From RGIG7450 sp045577655 (GTDB taxonomy: Bacteria; Bacillota; Clostridia; RUG12999), in assembly GCA_045577655.1 (NCBI GenBank), contig JAZNIU010000018.1, forward strand, positions 1-6,640: DNA of 6,640 nucleotides. Direction: 5' to 3'. Below, one piece after another: positions 1 to 5,640 of the stretch. The position numbers and the translations under genes were made by a program. The notes below the pieces were generated by a model. That model saw only the letters and a list, made by a program, of their open reading frames with translations. It was not told where the DNA came from and made no database searches. The first letter of the stretch is position 1. Each line of letters starts with the position of its first letter.

Positions 1-18
1 AAAATAAGTAAAACTAAA

Positions 19-51
19 ATAATGTTATTAAAATATTCTGAATAACATTAT
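19..51. repeat. AT-rich 11-bp inverted repeat, function unknown
   Basis: The arms at 19-29 (ataatgttatt) and 41-51 (aataacattat) are perfect reverse complements around an 11-nt spacer. The stem is almost entirely A/T, so an RNA hairpin would be weak. On the minus strand the second arm is followed by T-rich sequence, which faintly resembles a terminator, but no minus-strand gene upstream of it is visible. Nothing else in 1-133 reads as a gene or a convincing site. In DNA this AT-rich, such repeats can occur by chance. Confidence 0.3.
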
Positions 52-133
52 ATAATATATTGCAAAAGAATAAGAAGAAGCAGTAAGAAATACATAAAAA
101 GACTATTATTTTAAAGGAATTTGCCAAAACCCC

Positions 134-162
134 TTGACAAATTCATATTACTATTATATAAT
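134..162 (+). promoter_or_regulatory. Perfect consensus sigma-A promoter of the recombinase operon
   Basis: TTGACA lies at 134-139 and TATAAT at 157-162, separated by exactly 17 nt, which matches the vegetative sigma-A consensus at all twelve positions. The predicted transcription start is about 168-170. That gives a leader of roughly 50 nt before the ATG at 218. The -10 box overlaps the start of the palindrome at 160-201, so the promoter may be controlled by whatever reads that element. No other promoter of similar quality is seen in the plus-strand gene block. Confidence 0.88.
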
Positions 163-201
163 TCTAATTGGGCAAAATATCAATTTTGCCCAATTAGAAT
201 T
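160..201. promoter_or_regulatory. 19-bp perfect inverted repeat over the promoter start site (operator or 5' hairpin)
   Basis: Positions 160-178 and 183-201 are exact reverse complements around the 4-nt centre atca. The left arm begins inside the -10 box (157-162) and contains the predicted start site; the right arm ends 4 nt before the ribosome binding site at 206-212. In DNA this is where a repressor operator would block initiation. If transcription begins at G170, the RNA would start directly with a 9-bp stem (GGGCAAAAT pairing with ATTTTGCCC). No T-tract follows, so it is not an ordinary terminator. Which role applies cannot be told from the sequence. Confidence 0.6.
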
Positions 202-205
202 TCGA

Positions 206-212
206 AAGAAGG
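206..212 (+). promoter_or_regulatory. Ribosome binding site fixing the recombinase start
   Basis: AAGAAGG lies 5 nt before the ATG at 218 and 8 nt before a second ATG at 221. It shows that translation begins here and not at the in-frame TTG at 134, which is the promoter -35 box. The sequence does not decide between the two adjacent ATGs. Confidence 0.75.
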
Positions 213-217
213 TTTTT

Positions 218-1192
218 ATGATGAAGTCTGTCTTCCCCGGCGACTTTAAAGATGTTCCGTACTATGTAAAGGACTTTTTAAATTATCAGACGGTTATTCA
301 GGGCAAATCAAAAAATACTGTTCTGGAATATCACTATGACCTTAGAACATTTTTGAAATTTTTAAAAACAGTTTTATATTCTGAAGCTGTAAAAGATTTA
401 ACTTTTGAAGAAGTTGTTGTTACAGATGTTACTCTTGATGATATAAAAAAAGTTACCTTAAGCACTTTATATGAATATCTTTCATTTTTAAATACAGTTC
501 GCGGAAACGATACATCTGCAAGAGCAAGAAAAATTTCAAGTCTCAGAGCATTTTTCAAATATATGACTGACAAGGCAGAGCTTTTAACAGAAAATCCCAC
601 TTTAAAGCTTGAAACACCAAAACTACGTAAATCTCTCCCCTCCTATCTCACTCTGGATGAAGCAAAAAAGCTGTTATCTGCAGTAAAAGATGGTGAATTC
701 AAAGAACGTGATTTATGCATTATAACACTGTTTTTAAATTGCGGTATGCGTCTTTCCGAGCTTATAGGCATAAATTTAAGAGATATAAAAGATGATACAA
801 TAAGAATTTTAGGTAAAGGAAACAAGGAGCGCACAGTTTATCTTAATAAGAGTTGTCAGGCGGCTTTAAATAACTATTTAAGAGTACGACCGCGCGAAGG
901 CGTTAAAGATGTTGATGCGCTTTTTTTAAGCAAAAGACGCTCAAGAATAAGCGATTCTATGGTGCAGACGCTTATTAAAAAGTATATTGAAGCAGCGGGT
1001 CTTGATTCCACAAAATATTCTCCCCATAAACTCCGCCATACTGCTGCAACTCTTATGTATAACTATGCCGATGTAGATATTCTTGTTTTGCAAGAAATTT
1101 TAGGACACGAAAATTTAAATACCACCAAAATATACACACATGTTGATAACAAAGAAGCCAAAGAAGCTGTAAGCAAACATCCGTTGGCGTAA
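218..1192 (+). CDS. Xer-type tyrosine recombinase (XerC/XerD family)
   Basis: This is a site-specific DNA recombinase that would cut and rejoin DNA through a phosphotyrosine intermediate. The 324-residue product has an N-terminal SAM-like DNA-binding domain (about residues 12-130, including the segment GKSKNTVLEYHYDLR) and a C-terminal catalytic domain. All catalytic residues are visible: Arg178 (GMRLSEL), Lys200 (GKGNKER), His270 and Arg273 (PHKLRHTAA), His297 (LGHENLNTT) and Tyr306 (IYTHV). It is somewhat longer than classical XerC/XerD (about 300 residues), because of extra residues in the N-terminal domain between the helices. The family resemblance is to Xer-like recombinases common in Clostridia, often labelled XerC. 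Chromosome dimer resolution is the likely role, but a partner-free or local function is possible. No attachment sites, phage genes or excisionase surround it, so a mobile-element integrase is less likely. It is the first gene of the block, with the TtcA-like gene 14 nt downstream. Confidence 0.9.
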   Translation: MMKSVFPGDFKDVPYYVKDFLNYQTVIQGKSKNTVLEYHYDLRTFLKFLKTVLYSEAVKDLTFEEVVVTDVTLDDIKKVTLSTLYEYLSFLNTVRGNDTSARARKISSLRAFFKYMTDKAELLTENPTLKLETPKLRKSLPSYLTLDEAKKLLSAVKDGEFKERDLCIITLFLNCGMRLSELIGINLRDIKDDTIRILGKGNKERTVYLNKSCQAALNNYLRVRPREGVKDVDALFLSKRRSRISDSMVQTLIKKYIEAAGLDSTKYSPHKLRHTAATLMYNYADVDILVLQEILGHENLNTTKIYTHVDNKEAKEAVSKHPLA

Positions 1193-1194
1193 AT

Positions 1195-1200
1195 AAGGAG
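1195..1200 (+). promoter_or_regulatory. Strong ribosome binding site of the TtcA-like gene
   Basis: AAGGAG starts 2 nt after the recombinase stop codon and sits 6 nt before the ATG at 1207. It supports that start and cotranscription with the recombinase. Confidence 0.8.
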
Positions 1201-1206
1201 AAAAAC

Positions 1207-1917
1207 ATGAAAAAGATTTTAAGCTATACAAGACGTGCAGTTGACGATTATAATATGATTGAATATGGCGATAAAATTGCTGTTGGTGTTTCAGGTGGAA
1301 AAGACAGTATGGCACTGATGCTTGCACTGAACTCATTAAAAAGATTTTATCCAAAAAAATTTGACATTGTTGCAATTTCTCTTTCTTTAGGGTTTGAAGA
1401 AATGGATTTCTCCCCTCTTGAAAGACTTGCAGAAAAAGAAAATATAAATCTTGTTATAGAAAAAACTCAAATTTCTGAAATTGTTTTTGATGTCAGAAAA
1501 GAGCCGAATCCTTGTTCGCTTTGTGCTAAGATGCGAAGAGGTGCACTGCATGACGCTGCAATTAAAAACGGGTGCAACAAAGTTGCTTTGGGCCACCATT
1601 TTGATGATGTAATTGAAACTTTTTTCCTTTGCTTATTCAACGAAGCCAGAATAAACTGTTTTTCGCCCGTCACCTACCTTGACAGAAAACAAATAACAAT
1701 GATAAGGCCTTTTATTTATCTGCCGGAAAAAGAAATTAAATATTTTGTAAGCAAAAATGATATTCCCATATTGCATAATCCGTGCCCCGCAGACGGAAAC
1801 ACAAAAAGACAGTATATGAAAGACCTTATACGAGGTCTGGAAAAGGAAAATAAAGGACTTTATGAACGTATTTTCCACGCTATAAAAGAATCGGAAATTC
1901 AGGGGTGGAAAATATGA
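1207..1917 (+). CDS. ttcA: TtcA-family PP-loop ATPase, probable tRNA thiolation enzyme
   Basis: This is a cytosolic N-type ATP pyrophosphatase of 236 residues. The PP-loop SGGKDS is at residues 29-34, and GHHFDD at 129-134 matches the second conserved block of the TtcA/TilS group. Cys103 and Cys106 (PCSLC) and Cys193 (HNPCPADG) reproduce the three-cysteine arrangement that binds a [4Fe-4S] cluster in TtcA, which activates tRNA cytidine-32 by adenylation and replaces its oxygen with sulfur. This argues against TilS (lysidine synthetase), which lacks these cysteines. The protein is clearly shorter than E. coli TtcA (about 311 residues), lacking mainly terminal extensions. The family assignment is firm. 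The exact tRNA position modified is inferred, and related thiolases with other targets exist in Firmicutes. Its stop codon overlaps the start of the phosphoesterase gene, so the two are probably translationally coupled. Confidence 0.85.
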   Translation: MKKILSYTRRAVDDYNMIEYGDKIAVGVSGGKDSMALMLALNSLKRFYPKKFDIVAISLSLGFEEMDFSPLERLAEKENINLVIEKTQISEIVFDVRKEPNPCSLCAKMRRGALHDAAIKNGCNKVALGHHFDDVIETFFLCLFNEARINCFSPVTYLDRKQITMIRPFIYLPEKEIKYFVSKNDIPILHNPCPADGNTKRQYMKDLIRGLEKENKGLYERIFHAIKESEIQGWKI

Positions 1918-2375
1918 CGAGAATGCTTATTTTTTCAGATTCTCACGGCGAAACAGAATATATAGAAAATGCTATTGAACGAATCATCGGTGTTGACTAT
2001 ATAATCCACGCCGGAGACAATGTAAAAGATGCCAGGGAAATTGAAATTTTGTATCCGGAAATAAAACATATATATGTCAGCGGGAACTGTGATTTTTTTG
2101 ACCCCGAGCCTACCGAAAAAACATTTTCTGTTGACGGGAAAACATTTTTTGTAGCTCATGGTCATCGTTTTGGCGTTAAGACGGAACTTAAAAATTTAAA
2201 AAAATATTGCACCGAAAACCATGTTGATTGTGCGATTTTTGGTCATACTCATATCCCCTGCTGCACAAAAGAAAACGGTATGTTGCTGATAAATCCCGGA
2301 TCTCCTCAAAGCGAAGCAGGAATTGGCGTTGTTGAAATAGAAAACGGCGAAATAAACGGTTGTATAATTAAATAA
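1914..2375 (+). CDS. YfcE/MJ0936-family metallophosphoesterase
   Basis: This is a small cytosolic calcineurin-like phosphoesterase of 153 residues, close to the usual length for the YfcE/MJ0936 family. The two-metal site is complete: DSHG (Asp9, His11), GDN (Asp35, Asn36), GNCD (Asn58), HGH (His82, His84) and GHTH (His111, His113). Family members hydrolyse phosphodiesters such as bis-p-nitrophenyl phosphate with Mn or similar metals, and their natural substrates are mostly unknown, so no substrate is claimed. The ATG at 1914 overlaps the upstream stop in ATGA and has a purine-rich ribosome binding site (AGGGGTGG, 1901-1908) 5 nt before it. The in-frame GTG at 1905 lies inside that site and is unlikely to be the start. 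An ATG at 1923 would give a product 3 residues shorter but sits too far from the site. Overlap with the TtcA-like gene implies coupled expression. Confidence 0.88.
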   Translation: MTRMLIFSDSHGETEYIENAIERIIGVDYIIHAGDNVKDAREIEILYPEIKHIYVSGNCDFFDPEPTEKTFSVDGKTFFVAHGHRFGVKTELKNLKKYCTENHVDCAIFGHTHIPCCTKENGMLLINPGSPQSEAGIGVVEIENGEINGCIIK

Positions 2376-2391
2376 AGGGTGCGCAAAATAA

Positions 2392-2409
2392 CCTTAAATA
2401 GTTTTAAGG
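2392..2409 (+). promoter_or_regulatory. Small hairpin covering half of the ribosome binding site of the 46-aa gene
   Basis: CCTTAAA (2392-2398) pairs with TTTAAGG (2403-2409) around the loop tagt. The 3' arm contains the first four bases of the AAGGAGG ribosome binding site (2406-2412). A 7-bp, mostly A/T stem is marginal in stability, so this may be a weak, temperature-sensitive damper of translation or simply chance. The rest of the 46-nt gap between the phosphoesterase and this gene shows no promoter. Confidence 0.35.
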
Positions 2410-2421
2410 AGGATTTTTACC

Positions 2422-2562
2422 GTGACCACAATAAATTGCACTCTTGGATGTAAATATCAGAAAGAAGGCAAATGCACGCTGGACGACATTGAATCTGCCG
2501 GCGACGGTAACGAAAAATGCGCATATTTTTCTCCTTCAAAGCAAGAAAAAAAAGACAAGTAA
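2422..2562 (+). CDS. Small four-cysteine protein, 46 aa (DUF1540-like), function unknown
   Basis: This short gene starts at GTG 2422, with a perfect AAGGAGG ribosome binding site at 2406-2412 and 9-nt spacing, and ends at TAA 2560-2562. Its cysteines at residues 6, 10, 18 and 33 fall in a C-x3-C-x7-C-x14-C pattern (INCTLGCKYQKEGKC, then KCAYF). It ends in a Lys/Glu-rich tail. The motif resembles the small Cys-rich proteins of Clostridia and Bacilli grouped as DUF1540 or similar, which probably bind a metal such as zinc. That family placement is from memory of the pattern, not a search. There is no signal peptide or membrane segment. It is the last gene of the plus-strand block, and its final codons lie inside the terminator stem. 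The coding call rests on the excellent ribosome binding site, the cysteine pattern and placement; the biochemical role is unknown. Confidence 0.78.
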   Translation: MTTINCTLGCKYQKEGKCTLDDIESAGDGNEKCAYFSPSKQEKKDK

Positions 2563-2579
2563 TTTTTACTTGTCTTTTT
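2549..2579. terminator. Bidirectional Rho-independent terminator between convergent blocks
   Basis: A perfect 14-bp stem (2549-2562 with 2566-2579) flanks a ttt loop. On the plus strand the stem ends in five T's, and on the minus strand the run of eight A's at 2546-2553 becomes an eight-U tail. It therefore ends transcription from both sides: the plus-strand block through the 46-aa gene, and the recG-alaS-HIT side, whose last stop codon is at 2586-2588. The stem's left arm is also coding sequence, including the TAA of the 46-aa gene. The core GACAAGT/ACTTGTC is the G/C-containing part. Confidence 0.85.
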
Positions 2580-2585
2580 CTATTA

Positions 2586-2930
2586 TCAGCCCGGAGGCCA
2601 TGTCATATCTCTTCCGCCAAGCAAGTGAAAATGGACGTGTTCGACTGTCTGTCCCGCATCCGGGCCACAGTTGGTTACGACTCTGTAACCGCTTTTTTCA
2701 ACGCCCAACTGTTTCGCAATTTCAGCTGCAGAAAGGAAAATTTTAGAGATAAGTTCTGCATTTTCTTCGTTTAAATCGTTTATGCTTCCAATATGTTGTT
2801 TTGGTATAATTAAAACATGTATCGGAGCTACCGGACTAATGTCATTAAAAGCGTAAACATATTCATTTTCATATACTTTTGATGAAGGAATTTCGCCTTC
2901 AATTATATTACAAAAAATACAATTACCCAT
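2586..2930 (-). CDS. HIT-family (histidine triad, Hint-like) nucleotide-binding protein
   Basis: This is a cytosolic protein of 114 residues, the standard length for the Hint branch of the HIT family. The signature HVHFHLL is at residues 98-104, and the middle histidine, His100, is the expected nucleophile. Cys4 and Cys7 (CIFC) form the N-terminal CxxC found in many bacterial members, where it helps bind zinc. Family members hydrolyse nucleoside phosphoramidates or aminoacyl-adenylates. Its place 22 nt behind alaS in the same orientation invites the idea that it acts on alanyl-AMP or similar leaked adenylates, but that is inference. The ribosome binding site is poor: the nearest purine match, AAAGG (2943-2947 on the minus strand), is 12 nt from the ATG, so expression may rely on readthrough from alaS. 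The gene ends just before the shared terminator. Confidence 0.92.
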   Translation of the reverse strand: MGNCIFCNIIEGEIPSSKVYENEYVYAFNDISPVAPIHVLIIPKQHIGSINDLNEENAELISKIFLSAAEIAKQLGVEKSGYRVVTNCGPDAGQTVEHVHFHLLGGRDMTWPPG

Positions 2931-2952
2931 AATTTCATCTAACCTTTCTTTG

Positions 2953-5574
2953 TTATATCAATGTTTCAACAAGGTCAAGGGCGGAATCAATTTTTGAAAC
3001 ATCTTTAGCTCCGGCTTGTGCAGCATCGGGTTTACCGCCACCACCGCCACCGCAAGCTTTGGCAACTTCACGAATAATATTTCCTGCATGAATACCTTTT
3101 TTAACTGCATCGGAAGAAGCCATAGCAACGAGAACTGCTTTTTCGCCGCTGACGCCTGCAAGTACAATCAAAATATCTTTTTCTTTTTCTTTTAAACTGT
3201 CACCCAGTTTTCTGAGAGCATCAGCATCCATGTCGGGAAGCTTTGCACAAACAACTTTTGTTCCTTTAACATCTTTTGCACCGGCAAGCAAATCACCGGA
3301 AATGTTTCCTGCCATTTTTGATTTTAAAGAATCAATTTCTTTGCCTGCGTTTTTAAGATCATTCATTATGCTTTCAGCTTTAACGGAAATATCGTTTACA
3401 GAAGTTTTAAGTGCAACTGCTGTCTTTTTAATTTCGGCATCTTTTTCATCAATATATTTTAAAACGCCTCTGCCTGTTACGCCTTCAATACGTCTAATTC
3501 CGGCAGCAACACCGCTTTCGGAAATAATTTTGAACATTCCTGCAAAACCGGTGTTTTTAAGATGACAACCACCGCACAGTTCTGTTGAAAAATCGCCCAT
3601 TTTAACAACGCGAACACGTTCGCCGTATTTTTCACCAAAAAGTGCTGTTGCACCAAGTGCTTTTGCACTGTCAATATCTGTTTCAAATATTTCTATATCA
3701 TATTGTGAAAGAATTGCAGCATTAACAATTTTTTCAACTTTATCAAGTTCTTCATCTGTCATTGCAGAGAAATGACTGAAGTCAAAACGGAGTCTGGTTT
3801 CCGAAACGTAAGAACCTGCCTGTTCAACATGGCTTCCCAGAACATCCCGGAGAGCTCTCTGGAGCAGATGTGTTGTTGAATGGTTTCGTTCAATATCTTT
3901 TCTTCTCTGAACATCAACAGATAGTGTAACAACATCGCCTTTATGAACTTCGCCTTTTTCAACAGTTCCTATGTGCAGGAATTTGCCGTCGGCAGTTTTT
4001 TTGGTGTCGGTTACGTTCATTTTAAATGTATCTGCACTTATATAACCGGTATCCCCTACCTGACCGCCGCTTTCGCCATAAAAAACAGTTTTATCTGTTA
4101 CAATAGTAACTTCATCTCCTGCAGAAGCAGAGTCAACAAATTCACCGCCACGTGCAATAAGGAGTACTTTACTGTCACAAACACTTTCATTATAGCCTGA
4201 AAAAACAGTTTTAACGTCTTTCACTTCAGAGAAAATGTCTTTATCCCATCCGTCGCCTTCGCCTGAATTACGGGCATTTCTTGCTCTTTCACGCTGTTTT
4301 TTCATTTCATTTTCAAAACCGTCTAAATCAACACTTAATCCCTTTTCATCAACAATTTCAAGTGTAAGGTCTATCGGGAAACCAAATGTGTCATACAGTT
4401 TAAAAGCATCTTCTCCTGACATTGTGGTTTTGCCTTCTTTTTTGAGAGAAGAAATAATACCCTCTAAAATGTCAAGACCGCCGTCAATTGTTTTGTCAAA
4501 GCGTTCTTCTTCCTGCTTGATAACAGTTTTAATATAATCTGCTTTTTCTTTAAGCTGAGGATATGCACCGCAAGACTCCTCAATAACAGTATCAGCAATT
4601 TTATAAAGGAATTTTTCTTTAATTCCAAGAAGTTTGCCGTGTCTTGCTGCACGTCTTAAAAGGCGGCGCAGAACATATCCGCGACCTTCATTTGATGGAA
4701 CAACCCCGTCAGAAACAAGGAAAACCGTGCTTCTTATGTGGTCGGTAACAACTCTGAGCGAAACGTCTGTTTTTTCATCTTCTTTATATTTAACACCGGC
4801 AATTTCGCTGATTTTCAGCATTATATTTTTTATGGTGTCAACCTCAAAAATATTACTAACATCCTGCATAATAACAGCAAGTCGTTCAAGTCCCATACCT
4901 GTGTCTATATTAGGATGTGCGAGTCTGTTGTAGTTTCCTTCGTCGTCTTTATCAAACTGAGTGAAAACAAGGTTCCAGAATTCAACAAATCTGTCACAGT
5001 CGCATCCGACTTTACAATCTTTCGAGCCGCAACCATATTTTTCGCCACGGTCAAAATATATTTCAGAACAAGGACCGCAGGGACCTGTACCAATTTCCCA
5101 GAAATTATCTTCTTTTCCAAATTTAACCATATGAGACGGGTCAACGCCAATTTCTTTTGTCCAAATATCATATGCTTCGTCATCATCAAGATATACACTC
5201 ACATAAAGACGGTCTTCCGGCATCTCAAGAACTTTGGTTATAAATTCCCACGCCCATGCGGTTACTTCGCGTTTAAAGTAATCCCCAAAGGAAAAGTTGC
5301 CCAACATTTCAAAAAATGTACCGTGCCTTGCTGTTTTACCAACTCTCTCAATATCAGGAGTTCTGATGCATTTCTGACAAGTTGTAACCCTTTTTTTAGG
5401 CGGTGTTTGTTTTCCTGTAAAATATGGTTTAAGCGGAGCCATTCCGGCATTTATCAGAAGCAAGCTGTTATCCGATTGCGGAACAAGCGGAAAACTTGCA
5501 AGTCTCAAATGATCTTTACTTTCGAAAAAAGTTAGAAACTTTTCCCTTAATTCGTTAAGCCCTAAATTTTGCAT
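2953..5574 (-). CDS. alaS: Alanine--tRNA ligase (AlaRS)
   Basis: This enzyme attaches alanine to tRNA-Ala in the cytosol. At 873 residues it is full length (E. coli 876). The domains appear in order. The class II catalytic core has motif 2 around residues 83-101 (RHGTFFEMLGNFSFGDYFK) and motif 3 GMGLER at 226-231. A tRNA-recognition helical region follows, including GRGYVLRRLLRRAARHG (about 296-312). The editing domain has His565, His569 (HSTTH), Cys667 and His671 (CGGCH), the metal site that clears mischarged Ser/Gly-tRNA. The C-Ala domain carries six glycines at 842-847 followed by KPDAAQAG. Cys182, 187, 191 and 193 form an extra Cys cluster after GPCGPCSEIYFD, which I recall as common in clostridial AlaRS. 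The ATG at 5574 has an AAGGAAG site (5584-5590) 9 nt upstream. It has its own promoter in the gap after recG and probably also receives recG readthrough. Confidence 0.98.
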   Translation of the reverse strand: MQNLGLNELREKFLTFFESKDHLRLASFPLVPQSDNSLLLINAGMAPLKPYFTGKQTPPKKRVTTCQKCIRTPDIERVGKTARHGTFFEMLGNFSFGDYFKREVTAWAWEFITKVLEMPEDRLYVSVYLDDDEAYDIWTKEIGVDPSHMVKFGKEDNFWEIGTGPCGPCSEIYFDRGEKYGCGSKDCKVGCDCDRFVEFWNLVFTQFDKDDEGNYNRLAHPNIDTGMGLERLAVIMQDVSNIFEVDTIKNIMLKISEIAGVKYKEDEKTDVSLRVVTDHIRSTVFLVSDGVVPSNEGRGYVLRRLLRRAARHGKLLGIKEKFLYKIADTVIEESCGAYPQLKEKADYIKTVIKQEEERFDKTIDGGLDILEGIISSLKKEGKTTMSGEDAFKLYDTFGFPIDLTLEIVDEKGLSVDLDGFENEMKKQRERARNARNSGEGDGWDKDIFSEVKDVKTVFSGYNESVCDSKVLLIARGGEFVDSASAGDEVTIVTDKTVFYGESGGQVGDTGYISADTFKMNVTDTKKTADGKFLHIGTVEKGEVHKGDVVTLSVDVQRRKDIERNHSTTHLLQRALRDVLGSHVEQAGSYVSETRLRFDFSHFSAMTDEELDKVEKIVNAAILSQYDIEIFETDIDSAKALGATALFGEKYGERVRVVKMGDFSTELCGGCHLKNTGFAGMFKIISESGVAAGIRRIEGVTGRGVLKYIDEKDAEIKKTAVALKTSVNDISVKAESIMNDLKNAGKEIDSLKSKMAGNISGDLLAGAKDVKGTKVVCAKLPDMDADALRKLGDSLKEKEKDILIVLAGVSGEKAVLVAMASSDAVKKGIHAGNIIREVAKACGGGGGGKPDAAQAGAKDVSKIDSALDLVETLI

Positions 5575-5608
5575 AAAAAGTAACTTCCTTTCGTTAACAA
5601 TCCTTTAA

Positions 5609-5637
5609 ATTATAACCCAAAAACAGGTAAATGTCAA
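5609..5637 (-). promoter_or_regulatory. Perfect consensus sigma-A promoter of alaS
   Basis: On the minus strand TTGACA (5637-5632) and TATAAT (5614-5609) are separated by exactly 17 nt. The -35 box lies 3 nt beyond the recG stop codon. The predicted start near 5602 leaves a leader of only about 28 nt before the ATG, enough for the AAGGAAG ribosome binding site and nothing more. There is thus no room for a tRNA-sensing T-box leader. No terminator separates recG from alaS, so two transcripts probably overlap here. Confidence 0.88.
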
Positions 5638-5640
5638 CAT

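Noticed and set aside
1..133. A gene, divergent promoter or dif site in the left-hand AT-rich stretch
   Set aside because: No open frame with a ribosome binding site is present. TATAAT-like words occur on both strands, but without a matching -35 box, and no 11-6-11 site resembling known dif sequences was found.
160..201. Palindrome as a transcription terminator or invertible promoter segment
   Set aside because: No T-tract follows either arm, and the 4-nt spacer is far too short for an invertible segment.
218..1192. Recombinase as evidence for an integrated phage or genomic island
   Set aside because: No att-like direct repeats, tRNA gene, phage or transfer genes were seen, and the neighbours are housekeeping genes of similar composition.
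1905..1913. GTG at 1905 as start of the phosphoesterase
   Set aside because: The GTG lies within the purine-rich ribosome binding site that serves ATG 1914, and the family N-terminus begins just before the metal-binding DSHG motif.
2444..2774. Two plus-strand open frames crossing the small gene, the terminator and the HIT gene
   Set aside because: They run through a strong terminator and antisense to the HIT protein, and neither has a recognisable motif. The real gene here is the 46-aa frame with the AAGGAGG site.
2943..2978. Possible separate promoter for the HIT gene (TTGACC and TATAAC on the minus strand, extended -10 TGA)
   Set aside because: The spacer is only 15 nt, both boxes are imperfect, and the predicted start would fall inside the only candidate ribosome binding site. 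Readthrough from alaS is simpler.
4738..5535. Long plus-strand open frame (265 codons) antisense to alaS
   Set aside because: It lies entirely within the well-conserved AlaRS coding region, shows no recognisable domain and is rich in Phe, Lys, Cys and Asn, as expected from reading the complement of an AT-rich gene. No supporting ribosome binding site was seen.
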